Assembly: GCF_006385175.1 (NCBI RefSeq)
Contig: NZ_VFIY01000018.1
Location: forward strand, 1-64,000
Reading direction: 5' to 3'
Length of the DNA: 64,000 bases
Source: Emcibacter nanhaiensis
GTDB lineage: Bacteria; Pseudomonadota; Alphaproteobacteria; Sphingomonadales; Emcibacteraceae
Positions 1-6,731 of this stretch are shown in pieces. Positions within the stretch are counted from its first letter, which is position 1. Each line of letters starts with the position of its first letter. Made by a program: the position numbers and the translations under genes. The notes under the pieces are model-generated. The model was not told where the DNA came from. It saw only the letters and a list, made by a program, of their open reading frames with translations, and searched no databases.

Positions 1-1190
1 TATTCGATAATTGAGGCTACGACGCCGGCGCCGACGGTACGACCGCCTTCACGGATGGCGAAACGCAGACCTTCGTCCATGGCGATCGGGGCGATCAGCT
101 CGACGTCAACGGTCACGTTGTCGCCCGGCATAACCATCTCGGTGCCTTCCGGAAGATGCACAATACCGGTCACGTCAGTGGTACGGAAGTAGAACTGCGG
201 ACGGTAGTTGGTGAAGAACGGGGTATGACGACCGCCCTCTTCCTTGGTCAGGATGTAAGCCTCGGCTTTGAACTTGGTGTGCGGGGTAATGGTTCCCGGC
301 TTGGCCAGAACCTGGCCACGCTCAACCTCTTCACGGCCAACGCCACGCAGCAGCGCACCGATGTTGTCGCCGGCTTCACCGCTATCCAGCAGCTTGCGGA
401 ACATTTCAACGCCGGTAACAGTTGTTTTCGTGGTGTCTTTGATGCCCACGATCTCAACTTCCTCGCCCACATTGATGATACCGCGCTCAACACGGCCGGT
501 CACAACAGTACCACGACCGGAAATGGAGAACACGTCCTCGATCGGCATCAGGAACGGCTGGTCCTTCGGACGGTCCGGCTGCGGGATATATTCGTCAACA
601 GCGTCCATCAGTTCCAGGATCTTGTCTTTGCCGATGGCGTCGTCACGACCTTCCAGGGCGGCAAGCGCAGAACCGGCAATGATCGGAATATCGTCACCCG
701 GGAATTCATATTCATTCAGAAGTTCGCGAACTTCCATCTCAACCAGCTCAAGCAGCTCTTCGTCGTCAACCTGGTCAACCTTGTTCAGGAATACAACCAG
801 GGCCGGAACGCCAACCTGACGGGCCAGAAGAATGTGCTCGCGGGTCTGCGGCATCGGGCCGTCAGCAGCGTTCACAACAAGAATCGCGCCGTCCATCTGC
901 GCCGCACCGGTGATCATGTTCTTCACATAGTCAGCATGACCCGGGCAGTCAACGTGAGCATAGTGACGCTTGTCCGTCTCATACTCAACGTGGGCCGTGG
1001 AAATCGTAATACCGCGCTCGCGCTCCTCAGGAGCCTTGTCGATGTTCGCAAAATCAACCGCTTTGCCGTGACCGGCATCGGCAAGTACTTTTGTGATCGC
1101 CGCAGTCAGTGTGGTCTTACCATGGTCAACGTGACCAATAGTCCCAATATTGCAGTGCGGCTTCGTGCGTTCAAACTTTTCTTTTGACAT
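1..1190 (-). CDS. tuf: Elongation factor Tu (3' end cut at stop codon)
   Basis: EF-Tu is the cytoplasmic GTPase that brings aminoacyl-tRNA to the ribosome. Read from ATG at 1190 the frame gives [12 protein letters not shown] and then the P-loop GHVDHGKT at residues 19-26, followed by the DCPGHADY and NKVD GTPase motifs. The C-terminal end reads VVASIIE. It is open for 396 codons, the normal family length. The last two window bases give TA of the stop codon, so only one base is missing. It lies downstream of tRNA-Tyr and tRNA-Gly on the same strand, an order that recalls the tRNA-tufB operon of enterobacteria. Identification is certain; whether a second tuf copy exists elsewhere cannot be seen. 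Confidence 0.98.
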   Translation of the reverse strand, partial: MSKEKFERTKPHCNIGTIGHVDHGKTTLTAAITKVLADAGHGKAVDFANIDKAPEERERGITISTAHVEYETDKRHYAHVDCPGHADYVKNMITGAAQMDGAILVVNAADGPMPQTREHILLARQVGVPALVVFLNKVDQVDDEELLELVEMEVRELLNEYEFPGDDIPIIAGSALAALEGRDDAIGKDKILELMDAVDEYIPQPDRPKDQPFLMPIEDVFSISGRGTVVTGRVERGIINVGEEVEIVGIKDTTKTTVTGVEMFRKLLDSGEAGDNIGALLRGVGREEVERGQVLAKPGTITPHTKFKAEAYILTKEEGGRHTPFFTNYRPQFYFRTTDVTGIVHLPEGTEMVMPGDNVTVDVELIAPIAMDEGLRFAIREGGRTVGAGVVASIIE

Positions 1191-1331
1191 TTCTAAACCA
1201 CCTAAAAATCAGCGCCCGGCATCACCCGCAGGAGCTTCTTCCAATTTTAAGCCAGCAAATGGGCGTCGAGCCGCATTCACCCCATTAAACAGACGCATCA
1301 ACTGATGCCATTTCATTCCGGTATTTTTTTT

Positions 1332-1405
1332 TGGAGCGGGTGAAGGGAATCGAACCCTCGTAACCAGCTTGGAAGGCTGGGGCTTTACCACTAAGCTACA
1401 CCCGC
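1332..1405 (-). tRNA. tRNA-Gly (anticodon TCC)
   Basis: The reverse strand folds as a 74-nt tRNA with encoded CCA. It has a 7-bp acceptor stem (GCGGGTG with CACCCGC), a TCC anticodon in loop CTTCCAA and a GGTTCGATTCC T-loop region. It lies between tRNA-Tyr and tuf and is probably co-transcribed with both. Confidence 0.96.
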
Positions 1406-1447
1406 CCATACCCAGTCCACGTCCCCCTTGCAACCGGATCGGGGAAA

Positions 1448-1532
1448 TGGTGGAGGGGGCAGGATTCGAACCTGCGTAGGGAAACCCGGCGGATTTACAG
1501 TCCGCTGCTTTTGACCGCTCAGCCACCCCTCC
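1448..1532 (-). tRNA. tRNA-Tyr (anticodon GTA)
   Basis: This is an 85-nt class II tRNA with a long variable arm and encoded CCA. The anticodon loop CTGTAAA gives GTA. The acceptor stem pairs GGAGGGG with CCCCTCC. It is the first gene of the tRNA-Tyr/tRNA-Gly/tuf unit. Confidence 0.96.
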
Positions 1533-1574
1533 AGGAGTGGATTCGACCGCCCCTTGAAGGGCAGTTGTGAAGCC

Positions 1575-1604
1575 GCAATATGGACATTTCTGGCACGATG
1601 TCAA
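1575..1604 (-). promoter_or_regulatory. Sigma70-type promoter of the tRNA-Tyr/tRNA-Gly/tuf unit
   Basis: On the reverse strand TTGACA (1604-1599) and TATTGC (1580-1575) are separated by 18 bases and lie about 40 bases before tRNA-Tyr. The site occupies DNA that longer start choices for rlmB would need to translate, which supports the shorter rlmB start. Confidence 0.6.
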
Positions 1605-1728
1605 CGTTATTTTGAAAGAAATCCCAACTTCTCGTTTTTTTTCGCTCTGCACAAGAAAAACAAGCCCAACCGTCATCCTGCGATCAAACCAGTTGCCCTC
1701 GCCTTCTTCCTGCCCTATAGCTTTCCGG

Positions 1729-2568
1729 ATGAGCAAAAAAACAAACCCTCGTAAAAGCCGCCATGGCAGTGCCGGACCCAAATCGCCGCGCCGGATGAAA
1801 CCGGCTCCCGAGCGGGACAAACAGATACCGGCTGCCGGCGGCGGCCTGTGGCTGTTCGGCCGGCATCCCGTTATGGCAGCGCTGGCGAACCGGGAACGAC
1901 AGAAGCACCGGCTGCTCGTCTCCCGCAAGAACGCCGATCAATATCGCGAGGAGCTTGCCGAGCTGCTGGATGGCGTACCGTCGCCACACCCCGAACTGGT
2001 GGGCGCGGAGGAGTTCGAGAAGCTCCTGCCCGAAGGCAGCCTGCATCAGGGGATCGCCCTCAAATGTTCTCCCCTGCCGGGTCGACATCTGGACGAGGCC
2101 TGCGCCATCGTTGAAGAAGCCAAGAACCTCATTCTGGTTCTCGACCAGGTCACTGACCCCCATAATGTGGGCGCCATTATCCGGTCGGCCGCGGCCTTCG
2201 GCGCCAAGGCCATTGTTACACCGGACCGCAACGCGCCGCCGGAATCGGGCACCTTGGCCAAGTCCGCCTCCGGATGCCTGGAACTGATCCCCTGGGTGCG
2301 GGTCACCAACCTGTCCCGCGCCCTCGACCAGCTGGCGGAGATGGGGTACTGGCGCCTCGGTCTTGACGGCTATGCGGAACAGACCGTGGCCGAAGCTGAT
2401 TTCGGCAACAATATCGTGCTGGTGCTGGGGGCCGAAGGCAAGGGCCTGAGGAAAGGCACCAGGGACCATTGCGACGCCCTCGTCAAACTGCCGATCAGTG
2501 AGCGGGTTGAAAGCCTCAATGTCTCCAACGCCGCCGCCGTGGCGCTCTATGAGTTTTCACGCGACTGA
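1729..2568 (+). CDS. rlmB: 23S rRNA (guanosine-2'-O-)-methyltransferase, RlmB/TrmH family
   Basis: A SPOUT-class methyltransferase expected to methylate the 2'-OH of a guanosine in 23S rRNA using SAM. The N-terminal substrate-binding domain (LFGRHPVMAALAN near residue 40) is followed by the three TrmH motifs: DPHNVGAIIRSA, LVLGAEGKGL and ESLNVSNAAAVALYEF, which form the trefoil knot and SAM site. The frame is open from 1567, but the ATG at 1729 (MSKKTNPRK, 279 residues) is preferred because the upstream DNA carries the divergent tRNA/tuf promoter. The basic N-terminal tail is typical. RlmB is the best call; another TrmH-family rRNA/tRNA methyltransferase cannot be excluded. Confidence 0.88.
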   Translation: MSKKTNPRKSRHGSAGPKSPRRMKPAPERDKQIPAAGGGLWLFGRHPVMAALANRERQKHRLLVSRKNADQYREELAELLDGVPSPHPELVGAEEFEKLLPEGSLHQGIALKCSPLPGRHLDEACAIVEEAKNLILVLDQVTDPHNVGAIIRSAAAFGAKAIVTPDRNAPPESGTLAKSASGCLELIPWVRVTNLSRALDQLAEMGYWRLGLDGYAEQTVAEADFGNNIVLVLGAEGKGLRKGTRDHCDALVKLPISERVESLNVSNAAAVALYEFSRD

Positions 2569-2608
2569 AGCTTTGCCGTTAAAATTCCGGCCGACATGAA
2601 AATTTGGC

Positions 2609-2636
2609 TTGATTTTGAAACAAAGCCGCACTAGGT
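2609..2636 (+). promoter_or_regulatory. Probable tRNA-Thr promoter
   Basis: TTGATT at 2609-2614 and CTAGGT at 2631-2636 are spaced by 16 bases. A GC-rich discriminator follows and the mature tRNA begins 23 bases downstream. The -10 is a weak match, so this is tentative. Confidence 0.4.
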
Positions 2637-2658
2637 TGCGCCTACTTTCCGTAAGGAA

Positions 2659-2734
2659 GCCCCTATAGCTCAGTTGGTAGAGCAACTGATTTGTAATCAG
2701 TAGGTCCGCGGTTCGAGTCCGTGTGGGGGCACCA
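2659..2734 (+). tRNA. tRNA-Thr (anticodon TGT)
   Basis: A 76-nt cloverleaf with encoded CCA. The anticodon arm CTGATTTGTAATCAG has TGT in the loop, the T-loop reads GGTTCGAGTCC, and the acceptor stem pairs GCCCCTA with the 3' TGGGGGC region (with G-U pairing). It stands alone and its end is close to the convergent lipoprotein gene. Confidence 0.95.
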
Positions 2735-2751
2735 CTTTCCGCCTTTCCCCG

Positions 2752-3507
2752 TCAGTTTCCATGGCGCTCATCCGATGTCCGCCATTGTTTGTATTCACGC
2801 ACCGAAAAGCTGAACCGGCACCCCAAAGGCGCCCCACCTTCTTTCCGTGGTTCAAGTATAACCTGATGTTGTCTAAAATCGTCCCGGTCCAACACGGTGC
2901 GCCGCAAGTTGAAGAGCACTTTCGCTTCCTTTGTTGACAATATGACACCGTCCTCGCCAACCTGTTGCCAACGTCCCTTTTCAGGCGGAAAAGATGGAGG
3001 TTCTGACATACTGTCCAGTTGAAACTGTCCGCCGGAGAGCATGTCCAGTATGGCGACCCCTTTGCACTCACGACTGACAAGTTCTGAATCAGAGAGGGAT
3101 GGCACAAACGGCTCTCTGGATGGGATATCCAGCAGGTTCTGATCTTCATGCGGAACCTGACCTGATTTCGGCAGTATATAAACCCCGACATTTGACTTGG
3201 TATAACTGTGATTGCCCCTGGAGGCATATGCCAGATCAAATGTGCCATACCCCTTTCCAAGAAGTATGGCCTGGATTTTTGCAAGTGCCTTCTCACTGCC
3301 ACCGGAAGGGAAATAGATCAAAGTATTGCGGTAAATGGTTTCAGGATAGTGATTTTGCCTGCGTACTACCGCAAATCCACTGTCTTCGAAACTGCGAACA
3401 AGTTCCTTTATTTCCTGTTCATCCAGAAACTGGTCATTCAGGTGTACAACCGTTCGGCTACAGCCTGCAACGACAATGAAAGAAACGGCCAAAGCCAGGC
3501 GCCACAT
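2752..3507 (-). CDS. Predicted lipoprotein of unknown function
   Basis: A 251-residue protein that I do not recognise. The N-terminus MWRLALAVSFIVVAGCS is a lipoprotein signal peptide with lipobox VAGC, so it should be lipid-anchored in the envelope. The body begins TVVHLNDQFLDEQEIKELVRSF and has a mixed alpha/beta look with no catalytic motif visible. The frame stays open to 3690, but ATG at 3507 is chosen because it starts the signal peptide and is preceded by GAGGGGGAGGGGG, a strong ribosome binding site. It is convergent with tRNA-Thr and divergent from the PAS_5 gene at 3880. Confidence 0.75.
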   Translation of the reverse strand: MWRLALAVSFIVVAGCSRTVVHLNDQFLDEQEIKELVRSFEDSGFAVVRRQNHYPETIYRNTLIYFPSGGSEKALAKIQAILLGKGYGTFDLAYASRGNHSYTKSNVGVYILPKSGQVPHEDQNLLDIPSREPFVPSLSDSELVSRECKGVAILDMLSGGQFQLDSMSEPPSFPPEKGRWQQVGEDGVILSTKEAKVLFNLRRTVLDRDDFRQHQVILEPRKEGGAPLGCRFSFSVREYKQWRTSDERHGN

Positions 3508-3879
3508 GGATTCCCCCTCCCCCTCTTTTTCAATCTGAATATACCCTAAACGGGTCAGCCATTCAAAAGAGATTCGGACTGTCGTTTCAACAACCGATCC
3601 TTCCCGATTCCGTCGGCATCGACGAAGTTCATTTATCCCAATGAATGTATTCCGAAAACACACAAACGCTAAGATCTTGATTCTTATCAATATCTTAACA
3701 AAATGCGTCGCAGCACTGCAAAATTAACTTTTTGTTAACGATTTGGGCGAACAATTTCACACCTGTTACTATTTGCCGACGGGGTAAGGGCTGTCGGAGA
3801 AGTTATTCTTTGTTAATAAGTTAAAAAAAACTTCCGGCATTTGGCGGGAAGACGTTGTACGAGTTTTAAAGGGGAACCA
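3508..3879. other. Divergent intergenic region, lipoprotein / PAS_5 gene
   Basis: 372 bases without a convincing gene. The half nearer the PAS_5 gene is AT-rich and holds the CtrA-type site at 3724-3739. Runs of A/T at 3810-3831 precede the PAS_5 ribosome binding site. Promoters for both flanking genes are expected here but I cannot place a clear -35/-10 pair. Confidence 0.5.
3724..3739 (+). promoter_or_regulatory. CtrA-type binding site (TTAA-N7-TTAAC)
   Basis: TTAACTTTTTGTTAAC contains TTAA, seven bases, then TTAAC, which is the full consensus of the alphaproteobacterial cell-cycle regulator CtrA. It lies 141 bases before the PAS_5 start at 3880 and 217 bases before the divergent lipoprotein start. 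The match is direct; CtrA control is inference. Confidence 0.4.
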
Positions 3880-4341
3880 GTGAGTAATTTCATTATTGAT
3901 TTTACGACTGATGATCTGACCAGCGACTATCAAAATACAATTTTGCAGTATTGGCACGAGATCAGAGGCGACAGGACAATGCCGGCGCGCAAGGATTTTA
4001 ACCCCCTGCATGTGCCGGATGCGCTGGGCAATCTGATGCTGATCGATGTGAAACATACCCCCCGGGATTACACCATCAGACTCATCGGCACCAATATCAC
4101 GGAACTGACCGGCAAGGACAATACCGGTCAATCCGCCTCAAGCTTCAGAGATGCCGCCGAGGTCGTTTCCCGATTTGATTGGATCCTCGAAAACAAGCAG
4201 CCCTATTTCAGCAAGGATGAGTTTATCTGGTCTTCACGGGACCGCCGAATTTATTCGGCCCTGGTCCTGCCCTTTTCCGAAAATGGCGAGGATGTCTCGA
4301 TCATCTTTTGCTGCCTGCACATTTACAAAGATAACGACTAG
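3880..4341 (+). CDS. Single-domain PAS_5 protein, divergent paralogue
   Basis: A 153-residue cytoplasmic protein made of one PAS_5 (PF07310-type) domain. It shares the family signature with the array at 13.8-17.3 kb: YWHEIRGDRTMPARKDFNP near the N-terminus, then a central TIRLIGTNI core, a WILENKQPY motif and a C-terminal VLPFSENGEDVS strand. It lacks the MFKSP start of the array members and is the most divergent of the seven paralogues. GTG at 3880 is chosen because AAAGGGGA lies seven bases upstream. There is no output domain, so it presumably senses or binds a partner. Its stop codon is inside a 22-bp tandem duplication. Confidence 0.8.
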   Translation: MSNFIIDFTTDDLTSDYQNTILQYWHEIRGDRTMPARKDFNPLHVPDALGNLMLIDVKHTPRDYTIRLIGTNITELTGKDNTGQSASSFRDAAEVVSRFDWILENKQPYFSKDEFIWSSRDRRIYSALVLPFSENGEDVSIIFCCLHIYKDND

Positions 4342-4365
4342 ATTTTACAAAGATAACGACTAGAT
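4322..4365. repeat. Exact 22-bp tandem duplication over a stop codon
   Basis: The unit beginning tttacaaagataacgactag occurs twice head to tail (4322-4343 and 4344-4365). Each copy carries the KDND-stop end of the PAS_5 gene. The duplication is in the gap to the convergent phospholipase gene, so the protein product is unchanged. Confidence 0.9.
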
Positions 4366-5664
4366 TTATCGAGCTATCCCAATGCCGAACCGCACCCGGG
4401 TTTCCTCACGGTTATAGGAAAGCATTTTCTCTCCATACCCGGTGACCAGCTGGGCCTGGAAATACAGGTCCGGATGATTGATAAACAGTTTGTTCAGCGG
4501 ATAGGTAAAATCAAGGCTTAAGAATCCCCGCCCGGTCTGGAAATTTCCCCTCAGGGCGGCGGCGATCTGGAAATCGTCAAGCTTCCCGAACCTGGCAACA
4601 AAATTCGTATGGCCCCTGTAATCGATAATATCGGGATTGTCCGACAGATCCCCTACATAGGTGTGAACTCCGGCTTCCAGCTCCAGGCTGTAACCATTGT
4701 CAAACTCAAACGTCACCGCCGGACGCACATAGAGCGTGTTTATGCTGCGGGATTCTTCTCCTCCCCGGCCGTTTGATTCATGCAAAAACCCGAATTGCAG
4801 ATCCAGCCGGGTATCTTCAGACAGGAATCCGTCGCCTACATCTTCCCAGAGATAGAAAAACTCCGGTTTGAAATTGGTGTCTGCGAACGGTTTCGAGGCT
4901 GCTGCCAAATCCCAGAAGTTCAACTGAGTATAGGAAAAATGGAGACCTTCGATCCAGGAGCGGTTGACAGGCGCTTCATTTCGGTCTGCTCCGAACAGCC
5001 GGTATTTGAAACTGATCTGAAATTTCGCGTTAAAACTGTCACCGCCGAGCAGAAAATAGGATGGTTCATAGGGGGAGAGATTGTCGAAATAGAGCCCCTT
5101 CTCTTCCTGCAGGTCCTCTATATCCTTCGGGCCGAGAACGATATATTCGTCCTCTTTGTCGTCCTGTTCCCGATCGCCCCGGGATTTCCCCTCCGGCTCC
5201 TGGTCAGCATCCTCCGCCTTTTGTATTTCCTGCTGTCCTGTTTTTGCGACTCCTACCATAAGGAAGGGGCTGTTGCCGTCGCCTTCTGCCGGAATAATTT
5301 TCAACGGCCCGGGCCTGATGTCTGCCGGCAGCAGCAGGAAGTATTCTATTTTTCTGAAACTGCCCGGATCAAGGATCAGGCTGCCGGCCTGTTCCTGGCC
5401 GGATAGCTGCAGCTGCCCGACCTGGCTATACAGTCCATATTCGAGGTAGACCTGGATATTTTGTTCGATCCGATGTTCCTGCCTGTCGGCGGAGGAGTTG
5501 TTCATCACCAGCAGGGTCAGGGGAATAGCCCGGCCGCCCGTCACCGGATGATCAGGGACAATCAACAGTTTTTCGACCGTCGCACAAGCCGGAGCCGCGC
5601 CAAGATACAGGACGCTAAAGCACAGCAGAAACAACTTCCTGCAGCAAAGATTACCGGGCACCAT
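4366..5664 (-). CDS. pldA: Outer-membrane phospholipase A (OMPLA) with extra N-terminal domain
   Basis: An integral outer-membrane enzyme that hydrolyses phospholipid acyl esters. The catalytic residues are visible as H295, S297 (in LHESNGRGG) and N309 (in SRSIN), with the same H-x-S-x11-N spacing as E. coli OMPLA (H142/S144/N156 of the mature form). The barrel fills roughly residues 200-432. A signal peptide (MVPGNLCCRKLFLLCF to ACA) is followed by an unusual stretch of about 160 residues that starts as a beta-rich domain and ends in an acidic, charged linker around residues 150-175. ATG at 5664 is preceded by GAAGGAAA; a TTG start at 5679 is possible. It is transcribed convergently with the PAS_5 gene. 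Confidence 0.88.
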   Translation of the reverse strand: MVPGNLCCRKLFLLCFSVLYLGAAPACATVEKLLIVPDHPVTGGRAIPLTLLVMNNSSADRQEHRIEQNIQVYLEYGLYSQVGQLQLSGQEQAGSLILDPGSFRKIEYFLLLPADIRPGPLKIIPAEGDGNSPFLMVGVAKTGQQEIQKAEDADQEPEGKSRGDREQDDKEDEYIVLGPKDIEDLQEEKGLYFDNLSPYEPSYFLLGGDSFNAKFQISFKYRLFGADRNEAPVNRSWIEGLHFSYTQLNFWDLAAASKPFADTNFKPEFFYLWEDVGDGFLSEDTRLDLQFGFLHESNGRGGEESRSINTLYVRPAVTFEFDNGYSLELEAGVHTYVGDLSDNPDIIDYRGHTNFVARFGKLDDFQIAAALRGNFQTGRGFLSLDFTYPLNKLFINHPDLYFQAQLVTGYGEKMLSYNREETRVRFGIGIAR

Positions 5665-5746
5665 TGACGTTTCCTTCAACCAGAGATCCTTATTTTTGTC
5701 ACAGGCTATACGTTATTTGTGAAAATTCAAATGATCCGCGCAAAAT

Positions 5747-5768
5747 AAAAAAGCGGCCAGTGGCCGCT
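5747..5768 (-). terminator. Rho-independent terminator of the 134-residue ORF
   Basis: A perfect AGCGGCC/GGCCGCT stem with a 3-base loop (5752-5768) is followed on the reverse strand by TTTTTTATTTT. It lies just after the gene at 5800-6204. Confidence 0.85.
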
Positions 5769-5799
5769 ATTGGTTTTCGGGTCGCCCGGACATATGGTC

Positions 5800-6204
5800 C
5801 TAGGCGCCTTTCCGCGCTGCCCCAATGCTTGCATATTTACGGGTGAGACGGTCCATCTTCTCGCCCCCGATAACCGTGCGTTCATTTACAATCAGGGTCA
5901 TAAAAACCTGGTCTTCATCCACATTCAGGCTTTTCACCGCTTTACGGGGAAGGACTATGCCTGTCTCGCGGCAGAACAGCATAAGTGCTGCAGCCAGTTC
6001 AGGCATCGGAAATTCGATCTTCACGGGTGGTTCGTTGCTGATTTTCTTGACCATCAGCGTTGCGGAAACAGAGCCGGCATTGTTGACGATTAGGCCTTTG
6101 ATGTCGCCGAATTCAATCGGTTGCTTCTTCACCAGGGAATATTTCATCAGCGCCCGAATGAGTTCGGACTCTTCAAAAAAGATATGTCTAACTTCCGCTG
6201 CCAT
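5800..6204 (-). CDS. Conserved-looking protein of unknown function (134 aa)
   Basis: I do not recognise this protein. It has no signal peptide or membrane segment and should be cytoplasmic. It begins MAAEVRHIFFEESELIRALMKYSL, a helix followed by beta-rich sequence, and includes ELAAALMLFCRETGIVLPR, an amphipathic helix. It ends in a basic tail. It has its own terminator and is divergent from the DksA-type gene, with which it shares an AT-rich promoter region containing two small palindromes. The clean gene boundaries make it a credible real gene; a role as a small regulatory or adaptor protein would be speculation. Confidence 0.7.
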   Translation of the reverse strand: MAAEVRHIFFEESELIRALMKYSLVKKQPIEFGDIKGLIVNNAGSVSATLMVKKISNEPPVKIEFPMPELAAALMLFCRETGIVLPRKAVKSLNVDEDQVFMTLIVNERTVIGGEKMDRLTRKYASIGAARKGA

Positions 6205-6258
6205 GACTGAAACCTGCCCAAATACGCATACACTGACCTGATGTTTTTATTATTTTGA

Positions 6259-6322
6259 AACCGTGAACGGTTACTACTTTATAAGCACAACACAATATTA
6301 CAACTATATTATTATATAGTTA
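6259..6322. promoter_or_regulatory. Two palindromes in a divergent promoter region
   Basis: AACCGT-GA-ACGGTT (starting near 6259) is a perfect 6-2-6 inverted repeat, and CTATAT-TATT-ATATAG lies about 40 bases on. Both sit between the unrecognised 134-residue gene and the DksA-type gene in AT-rich DNA. They could be operators or promoter elements; no factor can be named. Confidence 0.35.
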
Positions 6323-6398
6323 CCAAGCACCTAACAATCCGTTAAGCTTGGCAGATGAGCGGGGATATACAAATATCTCCGGGAACCGGGTGCGAAAT

Positions 6399-6725
6399 AT
6401 GGATATCGAGATCTACCGACAAAAACTTCTGGAAATGAAAAAAAACCTGGAAGAGCTTCTCGCCATCTCTGAAGACGGCCGGGCGACTGTTGAACTCGAC
6501 CAAAGCAAAGTGGGGCGCCTGTCGCGGATGAACGCCCTGCAGGCCCAGGCCATGTCAAAGGAAGTTACACGTCGCCGGCTTCAGGAACTGCGCCGGATAG
6601 AATCCGCCCTTGCCCGCATGGAAGAGGATGAATTCGGCTTTTGCCTGACCTGTGGTGAGGAAATCGAACAGGAACGACTGGCACTGGATCCCTCAGTAAC
6701 CCAGTGCCAGAATTGTGCAAGATAG
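6399..6725 (+). CDS. DksA/TraR-family zinc-finger protein
   Basis: A 108-residue protein of the DksA/TraR family, which act in the RNA polymerase secondary channel. An N-terminal helical part (MDIEIYRQKLLEMKKNLEEL) is followed by a C-terminal zinc finger with C82, C85, C103 and C106 (CLTCGEEI ... CQNC). Full DksA is about 150 residues with an acidic DxxDxA coiled-coil tip; no such tip is evident here, so this resembles the shorter TraR/YbiI-like proteins more than true DksA. The frame is open from a TTG at 6348, but ATG at 6399 gives the usual family start. It probably modulates transcription initiation. Confidence 0.8.
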   Translation: MDIEIYRQKLLEMKKNLEELLAISEDGRATVELDQSKVGRLSRMNALQAQAMSKEVTRRRLQELRRIESALARMEEDEFGFCLTCGEEIEQERLALDPSVTQCQNCAR

Positions 6726-6731
6726 GTCCCG

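Noticed and set aside
1209-1928. An open frame of about 240 codons on the reverse strand over the two tRNA genes.
   Set aside because: It runs straight through tRNA-Tyr, tRNA-Gly and their promoter, and shows no protein motif.
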